The position numbers and the translations under genes are program-made. A stretch of 64,000 nucleotides of DNA from Spirochaetia bacterium (GTDB lineage Bacteria > Spirochaetota > Leptospiria > Turneriellales > JAOUOS01). Shown one piece after another: positions 8,338-16,608 of the stretch (position 1 is its first letter; every line of letters starts with the position of its first letter). Below the pieces are notes generated by a model. It worked only from the letters and a program-made list of their open reading frames with translations, was not told where the DNA came from and did not search any database. Location: contig JAOUOT010000007.1 of assembly GCA_029880265.1 (NCBI GenBank), forward strand, positions 1-64,000, given 5' to 3'.

Positions 8338-9621
8338 TTATTTCGCAATCAAATATCTTGTCACAGACGGAATCTTGCAAATTTTATCTTCTTTATAACT
8401 TGTAAGCGTTTCGGGAACGTCAATGTTTTTATTTTTCATCATGGCAATTACCTCTTTCGGGCCGCCGAATAAATCTACCCAGGCCGAAGGCGGCATCCAT
8501 GAAAACCCGTGGGCCATTACCTTATCAATTTCATCAATACCGTATTCTAAAGGCGTCGCTTCGCCGATAAGAGAGAAGCTGTAAGAAATATAATTTAATA
8601 TAAAATAGCGTATTATCTTTGCCTCTTCGCTTACGTTGTTCTTAATGGCGTCTGCCGCTAAATGATAATCGGCTTCTCTGATAAAAGATTTTATTTTCTC
8701 GACAAAATCAAGCTTTACTTTTTTATGCGGTTCATATTTAAAGTTTTGTAAATTTAATGTAAACTTTTTGTTTTCAGTATCTCTTTTAAATAATCCGGAT
8801 TTTGTTTTTCTGCCGAGTATATTTTGTTCGAACATTTTCTGCGCGAAACCGGGCAGCTTAAAAGTGTCATGTTTTCTATCGTTAGTCAATTGATATATAT
8901 TATCTACAACAGCTTTATGCACATCCATACCTACGAGATCAACGGTAGCTAAAGGCGGCATAGCCCTGCCGGTATGCGCCCCTAACAGATAATCGGTTTT
9001 TTCTAAACCGTGCGTTTCGGCAAAAATAAGGGCCTCGTTTAAAAACTGAAAGCCAATTCTGTTACCGGCGAAAGCCGGGGTGTCGTTTGTAATCACGTTC
9101 TTTCTTCGAAGTTTTTTCTCGCAGAACTCGTAAATAAAATTCTTAACTTCTTCGGCGGCGTTTTTATGATAAATAATTTCATTGGCCAGCAAAACCCCCG
9201 GAGGGTTATAAAAATGAACTCCCGCGAAATGCCGCTGAAAATCTTCGCTTCTTTCTTCGGCCAGGTTTTCAATAGAAAGCCCTGACGATACGGTTGATAC
9301 GATAGAGCCTTTTTTTCTATATTCGTCAATCTTCTCAAACATCGATTTTTTCAAGCTTAAATCTTCTTTAACGGCTTCGAAAACCCAATCGCAGTCTTTT
9401 AAGAATTCTTTCATGTCTTCAAAGGTCTTCTTTTCAATATGATCGCGAATAGTATCTGATCTTACCTGCCTAACGGCCCGTTCAACGCCGCCTTCTACTT
9501 CTTTATTATCAAGACCGAAAAAAATTACAGGTATTCCGGCAGAGGCGAAGATACCTCCGCAAAGAGAGCCCATGGTTCCGCCGCCCCCTATGATTGCCGC
9601 TTTTTTTATCTGATAACCCAT
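8338..9621 (-). CDS. 3-hydroxyacyl-CoA dehydrogenase
   Basis: It should oxidise 3-hydroxyacyl-CoA to 3-ketoacyl-CoA with NAD+, a step of fatty-acid or butanoate-type metabolism in the cytoplasm. The N-terminus carries the Rossmann nucleotide site AAIIGGGGTMGS. The catalytic regions are FAGVHFYNPP (active His) and the STVSSGLSI segment before it. TPAFAGNRIGFQFLNEA opens the C-terminal helical dimerisation domain, which appears twice as in FadB-type enzymes. At 427 residues it is longer than the roughly 280-residue HBD type but lacks a crotonase domain, so it is a stand-alone dehydrogenase. It is monocistronic here and diverges from the gene at 9854. The exact substrate length is unknown. Confidence 0.85.
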   Translation of the reverse strand: MGYQIKKAAIIGGGGTMGSLCGGIFASAGIPVIFFGLDNKEVEGGVERAVRQVRSDTIRDHIEKKTFEDMKEFLKDCDWVFEAVKEDLSLKKSMFEKIDEYRKKGSIVSTVSSGLSIENLAEERSEDFQRHFAGVHFYNPPGVLLANEIIYHKNAAEEVKNFIYEFCEKKLRRKNVITNDTPAFAGNRIGFQFLNEALIFAETHGLEKTDYLLGAHTGRAMPPLATVDLVGMDVHKAVVDNIYQLTNDRKHDTFKLPGFAQKMFEQNILGRKTKSGLFKRDTENKKFTLNLQNFKYEPHKKVKLDFVEKIKSFIREADYHLAADAIKNNVSEEAKIIRYFILNYISYSFSLIGEATPLEYGIDEIDKVMAHGFSWMPPSAWVDLFGGPKEVIAMMKNKNIDVPETLTSYKEDKICKIPSVTRYLIAK

Positions 9622-9821
9622 TTTATTGTATAATGATAATCAACTATATGAATTTATATATTTCAATTCAAATGAACAATAATAATTTACAAATTAATCC
9701 AAAATAATCTTCTAAAAAAGCGGTATCAATTTATTTTCAAGCGCCGACCAAATTTAGTAATTAACATTAAAAAAGGCTCATGGCTTAACGAAAAAATATA
9801 AAAATAAAAAATTGCCGCTAT

Positions 9822-9849
9822 GTTACCAAGCTATATATTAGTAACGATA
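9822..9849 (+). promoter_or_regulatory. candidate promoter for the gene at 9854
   Basis: TTGCCG and TATATT are separated by 16 bases. The start codon is only 4 bases past the -10 box plus one short interval, so any leader would be a few bases long. The remainder of the 232-bp divergent gap is very AT-rich and shows nothing else I can name. Confidence 0.35.
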
Positions 9850-9853
9850 CTCA

Positions 9854-10483
9854 ATGAAAAGAAATAAACAAAAATATAAATTAGCTTTAATTTTATGTTC
9901 TTTATTAACAGCTGAATCGATTTACGGCGAACAAATTGAAAAACATTCTAACACAAACGAATATACGGTTGATTACAAAGGCCCCAATGATAAAGAAGAC
10001 CAAGGCTCGCCCTTTGCCGCCGCGTTTCTTGATTTAATTATTCCCGGATACGGAATGTTCAAGACAGAAGAATATGAATGGGGAATTTGGTATATCTCTT
10101 TGAAAGCAGTAGGGGCTTTTTGGGCATATAATTTATATAATGATTATCTATATAAAAATTCAATTTATAAAGCGGCTGACATAAAACAGAAAAATGAACC
10201 GGGTACTTTGTATTTTTTTGACCCAGTATATAAAAATGAATCATACAGCGCGACTGAACTAAAAAGTCGAGCTGAATCAGCGTTATTATTATTTGCATAC
10301 TCAATCATATTTGAAACCGCGATTTTTGCCATTAGCTCATACCATAGCTACAAAAACGCTTTTAAAGAATCAAAAAGCGGCGTACCGTTTTATAACCTGA
10401 AAATTGACGAATCAAATAATGTTTCAAAAATAAGAAAGAATACATATATAGTTATAGGATGGAAAAAAGCTTTCTATATTTAA
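9854..10483 (+). CDS. membrane protein of unknown function (PGYGxF motif)
   Basis: The 209-residue product has a signal-like N-terminus ending near residue 25 (YGEQ). Then comes a stretch with AAFLDLIIPGYGMFKTEEYEWGI that resembles the ALPGxGQ/F motif of small exported membrane proteins such as the DUF5683 group. Two further hydrophobic segments lie near residues 75-95 and 140-165. I do not recognise a function. Its stop codon overlaps the stop of the convergent lipoprotein gene by four bases, with no room for a terminator between them. Confidence 0.6.
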   Translation: MKRNKQKYKLALILCSLLTAESIYGEQIEKHSNTNEYTVDYKGPNDKEDQGSPFAAAFLDLIIPGYGMFKTEEYEWGIWYISLKAVGAFWAYNLYNDYLYKNSIYKAADIKQKNEPGTLYFFDPVYKNESYSATELKSRAESALLLFAYSIIFETAIFAISSYHSYKNAFKESKSGVPFYNLKIDESNNVSKIRKNTYIVIGWKKAFYI

Positions 10484-10884
10484 AAATTTTTTTCGTTTTC
10501 AACGCTTTCATCTGGAATATGATCAATGCTCAAGGCGGCCACAGCCATAGGAAGTTCATAGGTAGAAAGAGCCCGCGCTGTTTGAATTAGCTCGCTGCCT
10601 TTCCATAGTTTAATTAAATAACCGCTGCCCGAGCGATAAAAATAAAAAATATAATCGGCGCCTTGACTTTCTAAATATTCTAGCTTATTACTTCTTTCTT
10701 TATTCGCTTCAGCGATACAGAAACCTATCATTTCATAATTTATTTTTCCCGCCAGTAAAACTGTAATTTTCTTTTGGGAGTCTTTTTTTTTGAGAGAATC
10801 TTCAGAAACCGTCTGATTAATTGTCTGACAGTTCAAAAATACGAATACCAGAATAAGAACTGTCTGTTTCAAAAGTGCCGTCAT
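10480..10884 (-). CDS. small lipoprotein of unknown function
   Basis: The 134-residue product starts with a hydrophobic segment and a lipobox ending VFLNC at residue 19. The mature part is Lys-rich at first, then holds an alpha/beta stretch of about 85 residues (YEMIGFCIAEAN, ADYIFYFYRSGSGY). No known family is recognised. The start lies 68 bases inside the end of the upstream receiver-HATPase gene on the same strand. That long overlap is odd, but this ATG is the only start that gives a complete signal peptide. Translational coupling with the regulator is likely. Confidence 0.6.
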   Translation of the reverse strand: MTALLKQTVLILVFVFLNCQTINQTVSEDSLKKKDSQKKITVLLAGKINYEMIGFCIAEANKERSNKLEYLESQGADYIFYFYRSGSGYLIKLWKGSELIQTARALSTYELPMAVAALSIDHIPDESVENEKNF

Positions 10885-11770
10885 ATATAAGTATAATTTC
10901 GGTCGATTTATCGGGTTCGGTAATAAAATAATGTTCTCCTGTTAATTTTCTGATTAGATCAAGCCCTCTACCGTCTAAAGTGACCATGTCGGTGATATCT
11001 TCTCCCTTTTCAAACGAATCTTCTAACATGATATGCTGTTTATACGCCGCATATAGAGGCTCTATTATTTTATCATGGCAAAGTTTTCCGCAGAAATCTC
11101 TTACCGAGATGCCAACTTTATCGTTAACAACGCCATATTCGACAACTACCTTATATGGCTCTGGCAAGTCGACCGGAATTCCTTCTTTTTTTTCGGCGCT
11201 GAATCCGTGAGAGTGGTATATGGCATTTGTGAGTATTTCTTGTAATACAAGATAAATTTCCATACGTTTATCGGCGCTATAGACATTATCGTTTGTGATA
11301 TCAATAATACCCTTGATCACCTCTTTTACCTGACTAGAAGAACGAATTTCTTTGATATGCGTTTTCTCTAAACCTGGCAAATAATTCTGCAAACCAAATA
11401 AATTATTCTTGTTTAAATTCAAATTCTTGTCAAGAACAAGAAGAAGCTCTGACGCTTTAATAGGTTTATTTAGAACCTGCATAATTTTATACTTTAAGAC
11501 AATATCAAGATATTTACTTACATCATCGTCTGTGCACAAGATTACCGGAATGCTTGACTTTTTTTTGATTTTTTCAAGAATATTCTCTTTTGCTGTTTTT
11601 ACAATCTGTACATCGATTATTGCTATTTCAATACCATCTTCGTCTATGCTTTTCAATATATCGTTTTCTTCTACTGCGCAAAAACAATTATATCCCGATT
11701 TTGTCAAAATAGACTTTATGATATCGCGATAAATAGAATCTGGCTCTGATAATAAGACATTTCTATTCAT
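10817..11770 (-). CDS. response-regulator receiver fused to a RsbW-type HATPase
   Basis: The first 125 residues form a receiver domain with an acidic pocket (SEPDS), the phospho-acceptor Asp in IAIIDVQI and the conserved Lys in LNKPIK. The C-terminal 140 residues have a GHKL ATPase fold: N-box LQEILTNAIYHSHG, a degenerate G1 box DFCGKL and a G2-like GRGLDLIRKL. This is the anti-sigma/serine-kinase type rather than a two-component kinase, as no phospho-accepting His domain is present. It would link phosphorelay input to a partner-switch output, for which the SpoIIE phosphatase at 62117 is a plausible but distant partner. I chose ATG at 11770; an upstream TTG adds 18 residues. A TTGACT-16-TATTCT promoter would place transcription start almost at the ATG. 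Confidence 0.75.
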   Translation of the reverse strand: MNRNVLLSEPDSIYRDIIKSILTKSGYNCFCAVEENDILKSIDEDGIEIAIIDVQIVKTAKENILEKIKKKSSIPVILCTDDDVSKYLDIVLKYKIMQVLNKPIKASELLLVLDKNLNLNKNNLFGLQNYLPGLEKTHIKEIRSSSQVKEVIKGIIDITNDNVYSADKRMEIYLVLQEILTNAIYHSHGFSAEKKEGIPVDLPEPYKVVVEYGVVNDKVGISVRDFCGKLCHDKIIEPLYAAYKQHIMLEDSFEKGEDITDMVTLDGRGLDLIRKLTGEHYFITEPDKSTEIILIYDGTFETDSSYSGIRIFELSDN

Positions 11771-11850
11771 TTGTATTAGAATAAAAGATAATTCCAAAGA
11801 GTCAAGTACAATTTTTCTTGACAAACTGATAAATTATTTCATTTTTAATC

Positions 11851-12078
11851 ATGCGAAAATATTTCTTAATAATTTCTATGATTTCAATCTTATTAACTTA
11901 TCAAATATCGGCGAAAGAAGAAAAGAAAGAAAATAAATATAAAGTTTCAGATGAGACGAAAAAAAATATCAAGAAAAATATCAAACAAGGCAAAAAATCG
12001 GCTTTAAGCATTTGGGATAGTATTAAAGAAGCTGTATCAGACGAAAGCGACAACAAAAAGAAAAAGAAGAAAAAATAA
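11851..12078 (+). CDS. small exported Lys-rich protein
   Basis: The 75-residue product has a clear signal peptide (about residues 1-21, cleavage after ISA) and a highly charged mature part of about 54 residues rich in Lys and Glu. It ends in a run of seven Lys. It has no Cys and no known domain. A TTGACA lies 27 bases upstream but lacks a good -10 box. It converges with apbE at a 1-base distance. The signal peptide argues that it is real, but the function is unknown. Confidence 0.5.
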   Translation: MRKYFLIISMISILLTYQISAKEEKKENKYKVSDETKKNIKKNIKQGKKSALSIWDSIKEAVSDESDNKKKKKKK

Positions 12079-12079
12079 A

Positions 12080-13138
12080 TTAATTATCAATTACTTGGGG
12101 CCAATTCTTAGATTTTATTATGGTAAAATCCTGAGAGTTGGTTGATTCTAAAAATAAATATTCAATGCCGTCTTTATCTAATAAAGAAATACTCTCTCGG
12201 CCTAAAACCAAAGCCATTGTCGCCAATGCGTCGGCCTGCATACAAGATTTGGCTATAATTGAAACTGAAACTATTTTATGTTCTGTAGGATATCCTGTTT
12301 TGCCGTTTAATATATGACTGAACGTTTTATCTTCAATTGTAAAATAATTTCTATATGTACCGCTGGTCGCTAACGCCTTATCTGTTATTTCAACCACAGA
12401 TAAAACTTCGTCTAAAGCCGCCTTTTTATCGGGAAGATTGATTCCCGCCCTCCAGTTTTTTTCAGAGTTTGACACGCCAGCAGTTACAATTTCTCCGCCA
12501 ATTTCTACAAGATAATTAATCCAGCCTTCTTTTTTGATTAATCTGGCAATCTCGTCTACAGCATGCCCTTTTGCTATTGAAGATAAATTAATTTGAATAT
12601 CCGGATTTATTTTTCTAACAAAATACTTATCTTCTTTATTAATTAAAACTATTTTTTTATAACCGGTATTTTCTTTTATCTTTAGAATCTCTTGTTTTGA
12701 AGGCAATTTCGCATTTTTTTTATCTTTTGAACCAAAGCCCCAAAAATCGACCAAAGGTCCAATTGTTACATCATATGTTCCGTCTGATAATTTTGATATA
12801 GATAACGCTTCTTTTATTACCATATACAGAGTTTTTGATATTTCAATTGGTTTTGTTGTTTTAACAGAATTGATTTTTGAAAGTTCTGAATTCTTATCAA
12901 ACGTTGAATATATCTGATTTAATTTTTTTAATTTATTTTCAATCATAGAAGGCAGGTTTTCGTTATTTTGTCCCTGTCTTTTTTGGGGTATATTGTGCCA
13001 CTTTGCGGTAAAAGAAGTTCCCATTGTGGTTCCTTTATAGACGCCGCCTTTATATTCAGCGGCGCCGCCGCAAACATAGATATTTAAAAATGATAAGAAA
13101 ATTAATAAAATATTCAATTTATATATTAATACTTTCAT
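12080..13138 (-). CDS. apbE: FAD:protein FMN transferase (ApbE)
   Basis: ApbE uses FAD to attach FMN through a phosphoester bond to Ser/Thr in D-x-x-S/T-G-A-T motifs of RnfD, RnfG and related proteins, on the outer face of the inner membrane. The 352-residue product has a lipoprotein-like signal (IYVCGG, Cys at about 23) and the family motifs TMGTSF, GPLVDFWGFG, LSSIAKGHAVDE, ATSGTYRNYF, GKTGYP and MQADALATMALVLG with the metal-binding Asp. Two targets with the motif are encoded in the rnf operon of this window. It follows the ferredoxin gene at 13232 after 93 bases that contain only a weak 5-bp hairpin, so the two may be cotranscribed. Confidence 0.93.
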   Translation of the reverse strand: MKVLIYKLNILLIFLSFLNIYVCGGAAEYKGGVYKGTTMGTSFTAKWHNIPQKRQGQNNENLPSMIENKLKKLNQIYSTFDKNSELSKINSVKTTKPIEISKTLYMVIKEALSISKLSDGTYDVTIGPLVDFWGFGSKDKKNAKLPSKQEILKIKENTGYKKIVLINKEDKYFVRKINPDIQINLSSIAKGHAVDEIARLIKKEGWINYLVEIGGEIVTAGVSNSEKNWRAGINLPDKKAALDEVLSVVEITDKALATSGTYRNYFTIEDKTFSHILNGKTGYPTEHKIVSVSIIAKSCMQADALATMALVLGRESISLLDKDGIEYLFLESTNSQDFTIIKSKNWPQVIDN

Positions 13139-13231
13139 GTTTTTTTCTTAATAATTGCGTTAAGGGGCCTGAGATGTTCTGGTTATTTTTGCTTCGCCAG
13201 AGCGACGGCTTGAATCGTCGGCTAGAGACAT

Positions 13232-13480
13232 TTAATTATACTTTTTTGCTCGCTCTATCCACTTTTCAATCTTTTTTTCATTCATATCAAGCGGCTTTCC
13301 GGGATGTATTATTTTAACGGGACATTTTTCGGCAGCCTTTACAATATCTCTGAAAGAACCAGCCTTCGGATCTTTGACATAAGCCTGCTTTTTATCATTA
13401 TAAGCAAATATCCGGCTGTTAATGATCAAACATTCATTACATGCTGTGCATAATTCTGTGTCAATATAAGCTTCATCCAT
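13232..13480 (-). CDS. single-cluster [4Fe-4S] ferredoxin
   Basis: The 82-residue protein has the one-cluster pattern CTACNEC near residue 11 and CP at about 54 (AAEKCPVKIIHPG), enough for one [4Fe-4S] cluster. The tail is charged and helical. It is closely similar along its entire length to the last 80 residues of the product at 13761-15590 (shared TELCTAC-EC, DIVKAAEKCPVKIIHPG). It is a likely electron carrier between the 2-oxoacid oxidoreductases and Rnf, by context. It has its own promoter, so its expression is separated from the kor operon. Confidence 0.9.
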   Translation of the reverse strand: MDEAYIDTELCTACNECLIINSRIFAYNDKKQAYVKDPKAGSFRDIVKAAEKCPVKIIHPGKPLDMNEKKIEKWIERAKKYN

Positions 13481-13504
13481 AATTTTATGATAATTTTCAT
13501 ATAT

Positions 13505-13533
13505 ACTATATTATTTATTTCTAATATAGTCAA
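13505..13533 (-). promoter_or_regulatory. promoter of the ferredoxin gene
   Basis: On the - strand TTGACT and TATAGT are separated by 17 bases, a near-consensus sigma-70 promoter. It would give a leader of about 18 bases before the ATG at 13480. Confidence 0.6.
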
Positions 13534-13598
13534 GTAATTAATATTTTTTTGCGATTTTTTATTAGAATGGCAGTCGGAAAGGATATCTTTTTAAATAT

Positions 13599-13635
13599 TT
13601 TTATAAAGAATCGTATACGCGTATTCTTTATAAAA
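13599..13635. repeat. hairpin between the fusion gene and the ferredoxin gene
   Basis: Thirteen-base perfect arms (TTTTATAAAGAAT and its complement) flank an 11-base loop. Weaker pairing continues outward (GGATATCTTTTT with AAAAAAGATACC). It lies behind the fusion gene on the - strand and could end the kor transcript. No distinct U-run follows, so the terminator role is inferred. Confidence 0.45.
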
Positions 13636-13760
13636 AAGATACCTTTTATTTGATTTATTCGATGTCCCTCCCAACCACGATTTTTTTGATGAGAACAGGT
13701 TGGATTCTTATATTAAAAAAATACCAACCTCAACGGTCATGGTAAAGAGAGGAAAATTAT

Positions 13761-15590
13761 TTAATTAAATTTCTCTCCGCGTTTCTTCCATTTTTCAACG
13801 TCTTTTTCTGACGAATCCCATGGAAGCCCGGGATGAATGATCTTCACAGGACATTTTTCGGCAGCTTTAACCAGGTCTCTGTAAGGCCCGCCTTTCGCGT
13901 TTTTAATGACAACCTGCTTATTACCATCGTAAACAAAAATACTTTTATTTACCATAATACATTCGTCACAAGCGGTGCATAATTCAGTTTCAACCCATGC
14001 TTCTTCAGAAGCTTGGCCTGTGTCTGCCGCAGGCTCTTTAGCCGCCGATGCGCTCGCTGAAGCCGAAACAACAGCCGGCTTAGAAACGGCGGCAGGCATC
14101 ATGTCTGAAAGACCGGTAAGTTTCATTGCCAGGTTTCTCATGGCGCCGGTTACCGCTTCTTTGGTTTTTTGCTGCATTTCTGCCGTCATTTTCGCTTTCA
14201 CATCATTTACGGCCTTATCTTTTTCGTCTGCCAAAGCCTCTTTTGTTTTTTGCTCAATTTCAATAACAAAAGGATTTCTAACGCCTGCAAGCTGCTGGAA
14301 GGTTTTCCATAAGTGAAATTTATCGGTCGTTAGAGCGACAACATTTTTAGGTACAATATATTTTTTTATTTTATTATCGCCGTTTATAGCGTGTATAACG
14401 GGAACCTTTTGAACTCGGTTTTCATAATTTAAATTTAAATATTCATATAAAGTTACATGCTTTCCCGCTTTTTCTTCTTTAAGAAGCTCATATTCCTTTT
14501 CAAAACCGCCTATGCTTTTTACAAAATCGGCAAAGGTAAATGAATACGCTTCTGACGATTTCTCGCCTGAACCTGAAACAAATGCGACAGTTGAGTTTGG
14601 CGCGTACGCCTCTAATTCGGGATTCATTGAAATATCAAGACACTTTACAAAATCAGCGCTTTTATCGGGGTCATAAACAAGATGAGTAAAAGTACGCGAT
14701 TTAAGAGCAAGCTCAGCCTGTTTTTTCAGCTCTTCTTGCGAAGAAGCGTTCGCAGAAAATATCGAAATTAAAGCGGGTCTACCCGAAGCAATTCCTGAAG
14801 CAATTGCAGAATTCAAGCTTTCAGAAAGAGCAATTGAACCCTGCGCCACAAAAATCTTTCTGAGCGAAACGCCAAGAAAACCTAAATCAGGATGCAGTTT
14901 CAATGCGGCCGCTCTGCCTGTTATGCCTTCGCCTTCTTCAATAAATGAATCTTGAAGCATACACAGTTTAACCGGTCTGCCTAGCGAAATTAGTTTTACA
15001 ATATCGCCCAAATCATGCGTTTCATCGGAACTTTGCGCGAAAATAATATATGGCGTACAAAACGAAATCTCTTCGTCATTCATTTTCTTCCAGTCAAAGT
15101 TTTTAAAAAACTTATCATGAACTTCTTCGTTATAATGCGCTTTGACTTCAAGATTACCAATTCTATATTGCTTGATTAAGTCGCTATTTTGATTCAAATG
15201 CTTTTCCACTGAATCGATTATGGAGTTTGCGTCATTTTTTAAATCTTCAAATACGGGTTTTGCAGAAGCTTCGGCATATTCTTTAACGGCTTTTGTTAAG
15301 GCGGCATGGGCCGATTTTACTCTTTTAAATCGGCTTTCAGGCATGGCCCTTTTGTCGTCTCCTTTTGATAAAACAGACGCCAATTTTTTTTCGTCGATAC
15401 TATTTATGGTAAATTCGCCAAGAGCTTTTTTCAGCTTTGCTTCGTCTTTATGCTCTTCGCGATAATAATTTTCTGTATCAATGATATTTTTAAGTTTTAA
15501 CGCCGTTTCGTTAAACTTCTGAGAAATTTCAGAACACTGGCTTTTCCAGTATTCGTTTACGGCATTTTTTACATATTCTTTCATTATCAT
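13761..15590 (-). CDS. degenerate PFOR C-terminal (TPP) domain fused to a [4Fe-4S] ferredoxin
   Basis: Residues 1-150 are mostly helical. Residues about 160-440 align with the TPP-domain end of the NifJ encoded at 25034: FKNFDWKKMNDEEISFCTPYI matches its YFKWENFTDEEFLLCPPVV, followed by TFADF and later strands. The TPP signature GGDGAM is replaced by QSSDET at about 186-191, and the NTGG loop is also lost, so it should not bind thiamine diphosphate. An Ala/Ser-rich linker (500-525) leads to a one-cluster ferredoxin (C538, C541, C544, C580). It sits 35 bases behind korB and shares its strand. It may act as a delta-like electron-transfer subunit of Kor or NifJ; that role is inferred. The start is set by GGAG 7 bases upstream. 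Confidence 0.75.
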   Translation of the reverse strand: MIMKEYVKNAVNEYWKSQCSEISQKFNETALKLKNIIDTENYYREEHKDEAKLKKALGEFTINSIDEKKLASVLSKGDDKRAMPESRFKRVKSAHAALTKAVKEYAEASAKPVFEDLKNDANSIIDSVEKHLNQNSDLIKQYRIGNLEVKAHYNEEVHDKFFKNFDWKKMNDEEISFCTPYIIFAQSSDETHDLGDIVKLISLGRPVKLCMLQDSFIEEGEGITGRAAALKLHPDLGFLGVSLRKIFVAQGSIALSESLNSAIASGIASGRPALISIFSANASSQEELKKQAELALKSRTFTHLVYDPDKSADFVKCLDISMNPELEAYAPNSTVAFVSGSGEKSSEAYSFTFADFVKSIGGFEKEYELLKEEKAGKHVTLYEYLNLNYENRVQKVPVIHAINGDNKIKKYIVPKNVVALTTDKFHLWKTFQQLAGVRNPFVIEIEQKTKEALADEKDKAVNDVKAKMTAEMQQKTKEAVTGAMRNLAMKLTGLSDMMPAAVSKPAVVSASASASAAKEPAADTGQASEEAWVETELCTACDECIMVNKSIFVYDGNKQVVIKNAKGGPYRDLVKAAEKCPVKIIHPGLPWDSSEKDVEKWKKRGEKFN

Positions 15591-15625
15591 ATTAATCTCC
15601 GAACTTCTATTTTGCCCAACTTTAT

Positions 15626-16588
15626 TTAAATGGTATACTTATCCAGTTCTTCATTCAGTCTTACGACTTTTTCTTCGGGCGTTATTTTATCAGCCGTAGC
15701 GTGCAGACTTTCTTCATAAGTCGGTATGCTTGGGTTATGATATAGGAGCCCCAACGGACTGCTGGTTTCTTCCATCATGGCAATTTTTTTAGCCGCGTCT
15801 AAATCTTTGCAATTATGATCGATAACCGGAGCCATTTTTTCAAACACTTTATCTACCGGAATACCGTTTTCATCGCGCAGGAATGTAAAAGGAGCCTTTA
15901 CTTTGCCGTCTTGACCAAAAGCCTGAGGAGAGAAAATAGGACACTTCTGCAAAACTCTTACAAACGAAGTTCCTTTATGGTTCCAGGCCGCTTTTATCGT
16001 TTTATCAAGATGCCCCGGGGTCCAGCTTGCTGTCTGCGCAAGAAAAGAAGTATTGGTAATACCAAGCATTACACTTAAAACATTCATTTCTTTTAAAACA
16101 GCGCCATGAGGCGTGGTATTTGTTGAAGTACCGCAATGAGTTGTCGGCGATACCTGATTTTTTGTTAAAGCGTATATTTCATTATCCATTACGATTACTG
16201 TCAGATCAGTATTGTACCTCATGCTATGCAGCCAGTGACCGCCGCCGATACTAAAGCAGTCGCCGTCGCCCATGGTAACCAGAACTTTCAAATCTGGCCG
16301 GCCAAGTTTTACGCCTGTAGCAATCGTCATGGCGCGTCCGTGAATTCCGTGAAAACCGTAAGTGTTTAAATAATGAGGAAAACGGCTTGAACAACCAATA
16401 CCCGATACGGCTACAACCGATTCAGGCGCTACCTGATCGTCTCTTAGCAGTTTTTGAACCGACGATAAAATCCCGAAATCGCCGCACCCTTTACACCATC
16501 TGGGTACGTCGCCCTCGTAGTCTTCAAGCGTGTATGTCTTTAACTCACACTGTTCTTCAATATATTCTTCTAATTGTAATGCTTCCAT
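15626..16588 (-). CDS. korB: 2-oxoacid:ferredoxin oxidoreductase beta subunit
   Basis: The beta subunit carries TPP and a [4Fe-4S] cluster and performs the decarboxylation of 2-oxoglutarate or a related acid to the acyl-CoA. Visible are PRWCKGCGDFG (cluster Cys pair), SGIGCSSRFP, HGRA, the TPP motif GDGDCFSIGG and DNEIYALTKNQ. The length of 320 residues is usual for KorB with a C-terminal extension. AAGGAG lies 9 bases before the ATG, and the gene is 20 bases behind korA. Exact substrate preference (2-oxoglutarate or branched 2-oxoacids) cannot be told from sequence. Confidence 0.93.
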   Translation of the reverse strand: MEALQLEEYIEEQCELKTYTLEDYEGDVPRWCKGCGDFGILSSVQKLLRDDQVAPESVVAVSGIGCSSRFPHYLNTYGFHGIHGRAMTIATGVKLGRPDLKVLVTMGDGDCFSIGGGHWLHSMRYNTDLTVIVMDNEIYALTKNQVSPTTHCGTSTNTTPHGAVLKEMNVLSVMLGITNTSFLAQTASWTPGHLDKTIKAAWNHKGTSFVRVLQKCPIFSPQAFGQDGKVKAPFTFLRDENGIPVDKVFEKMAPVIDHNCKDLDAAKKIAMMEETSSPLGLLYHNPSIPTYEESLHATADKITPEEKVVRLNEELDKYTI

Positions 16589-16608
16589 GATATATGCTCC
16601 TTATAGTC

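Noticed and set aside
13024-13317. Open frame on the + strand with a hydrophobic stretch and Cys, resembling a small lipoprotein
   Set aside because: It overlaps apbE and the ferredoxin gene on the other strand, both strongly supported, and has no ribosome site.
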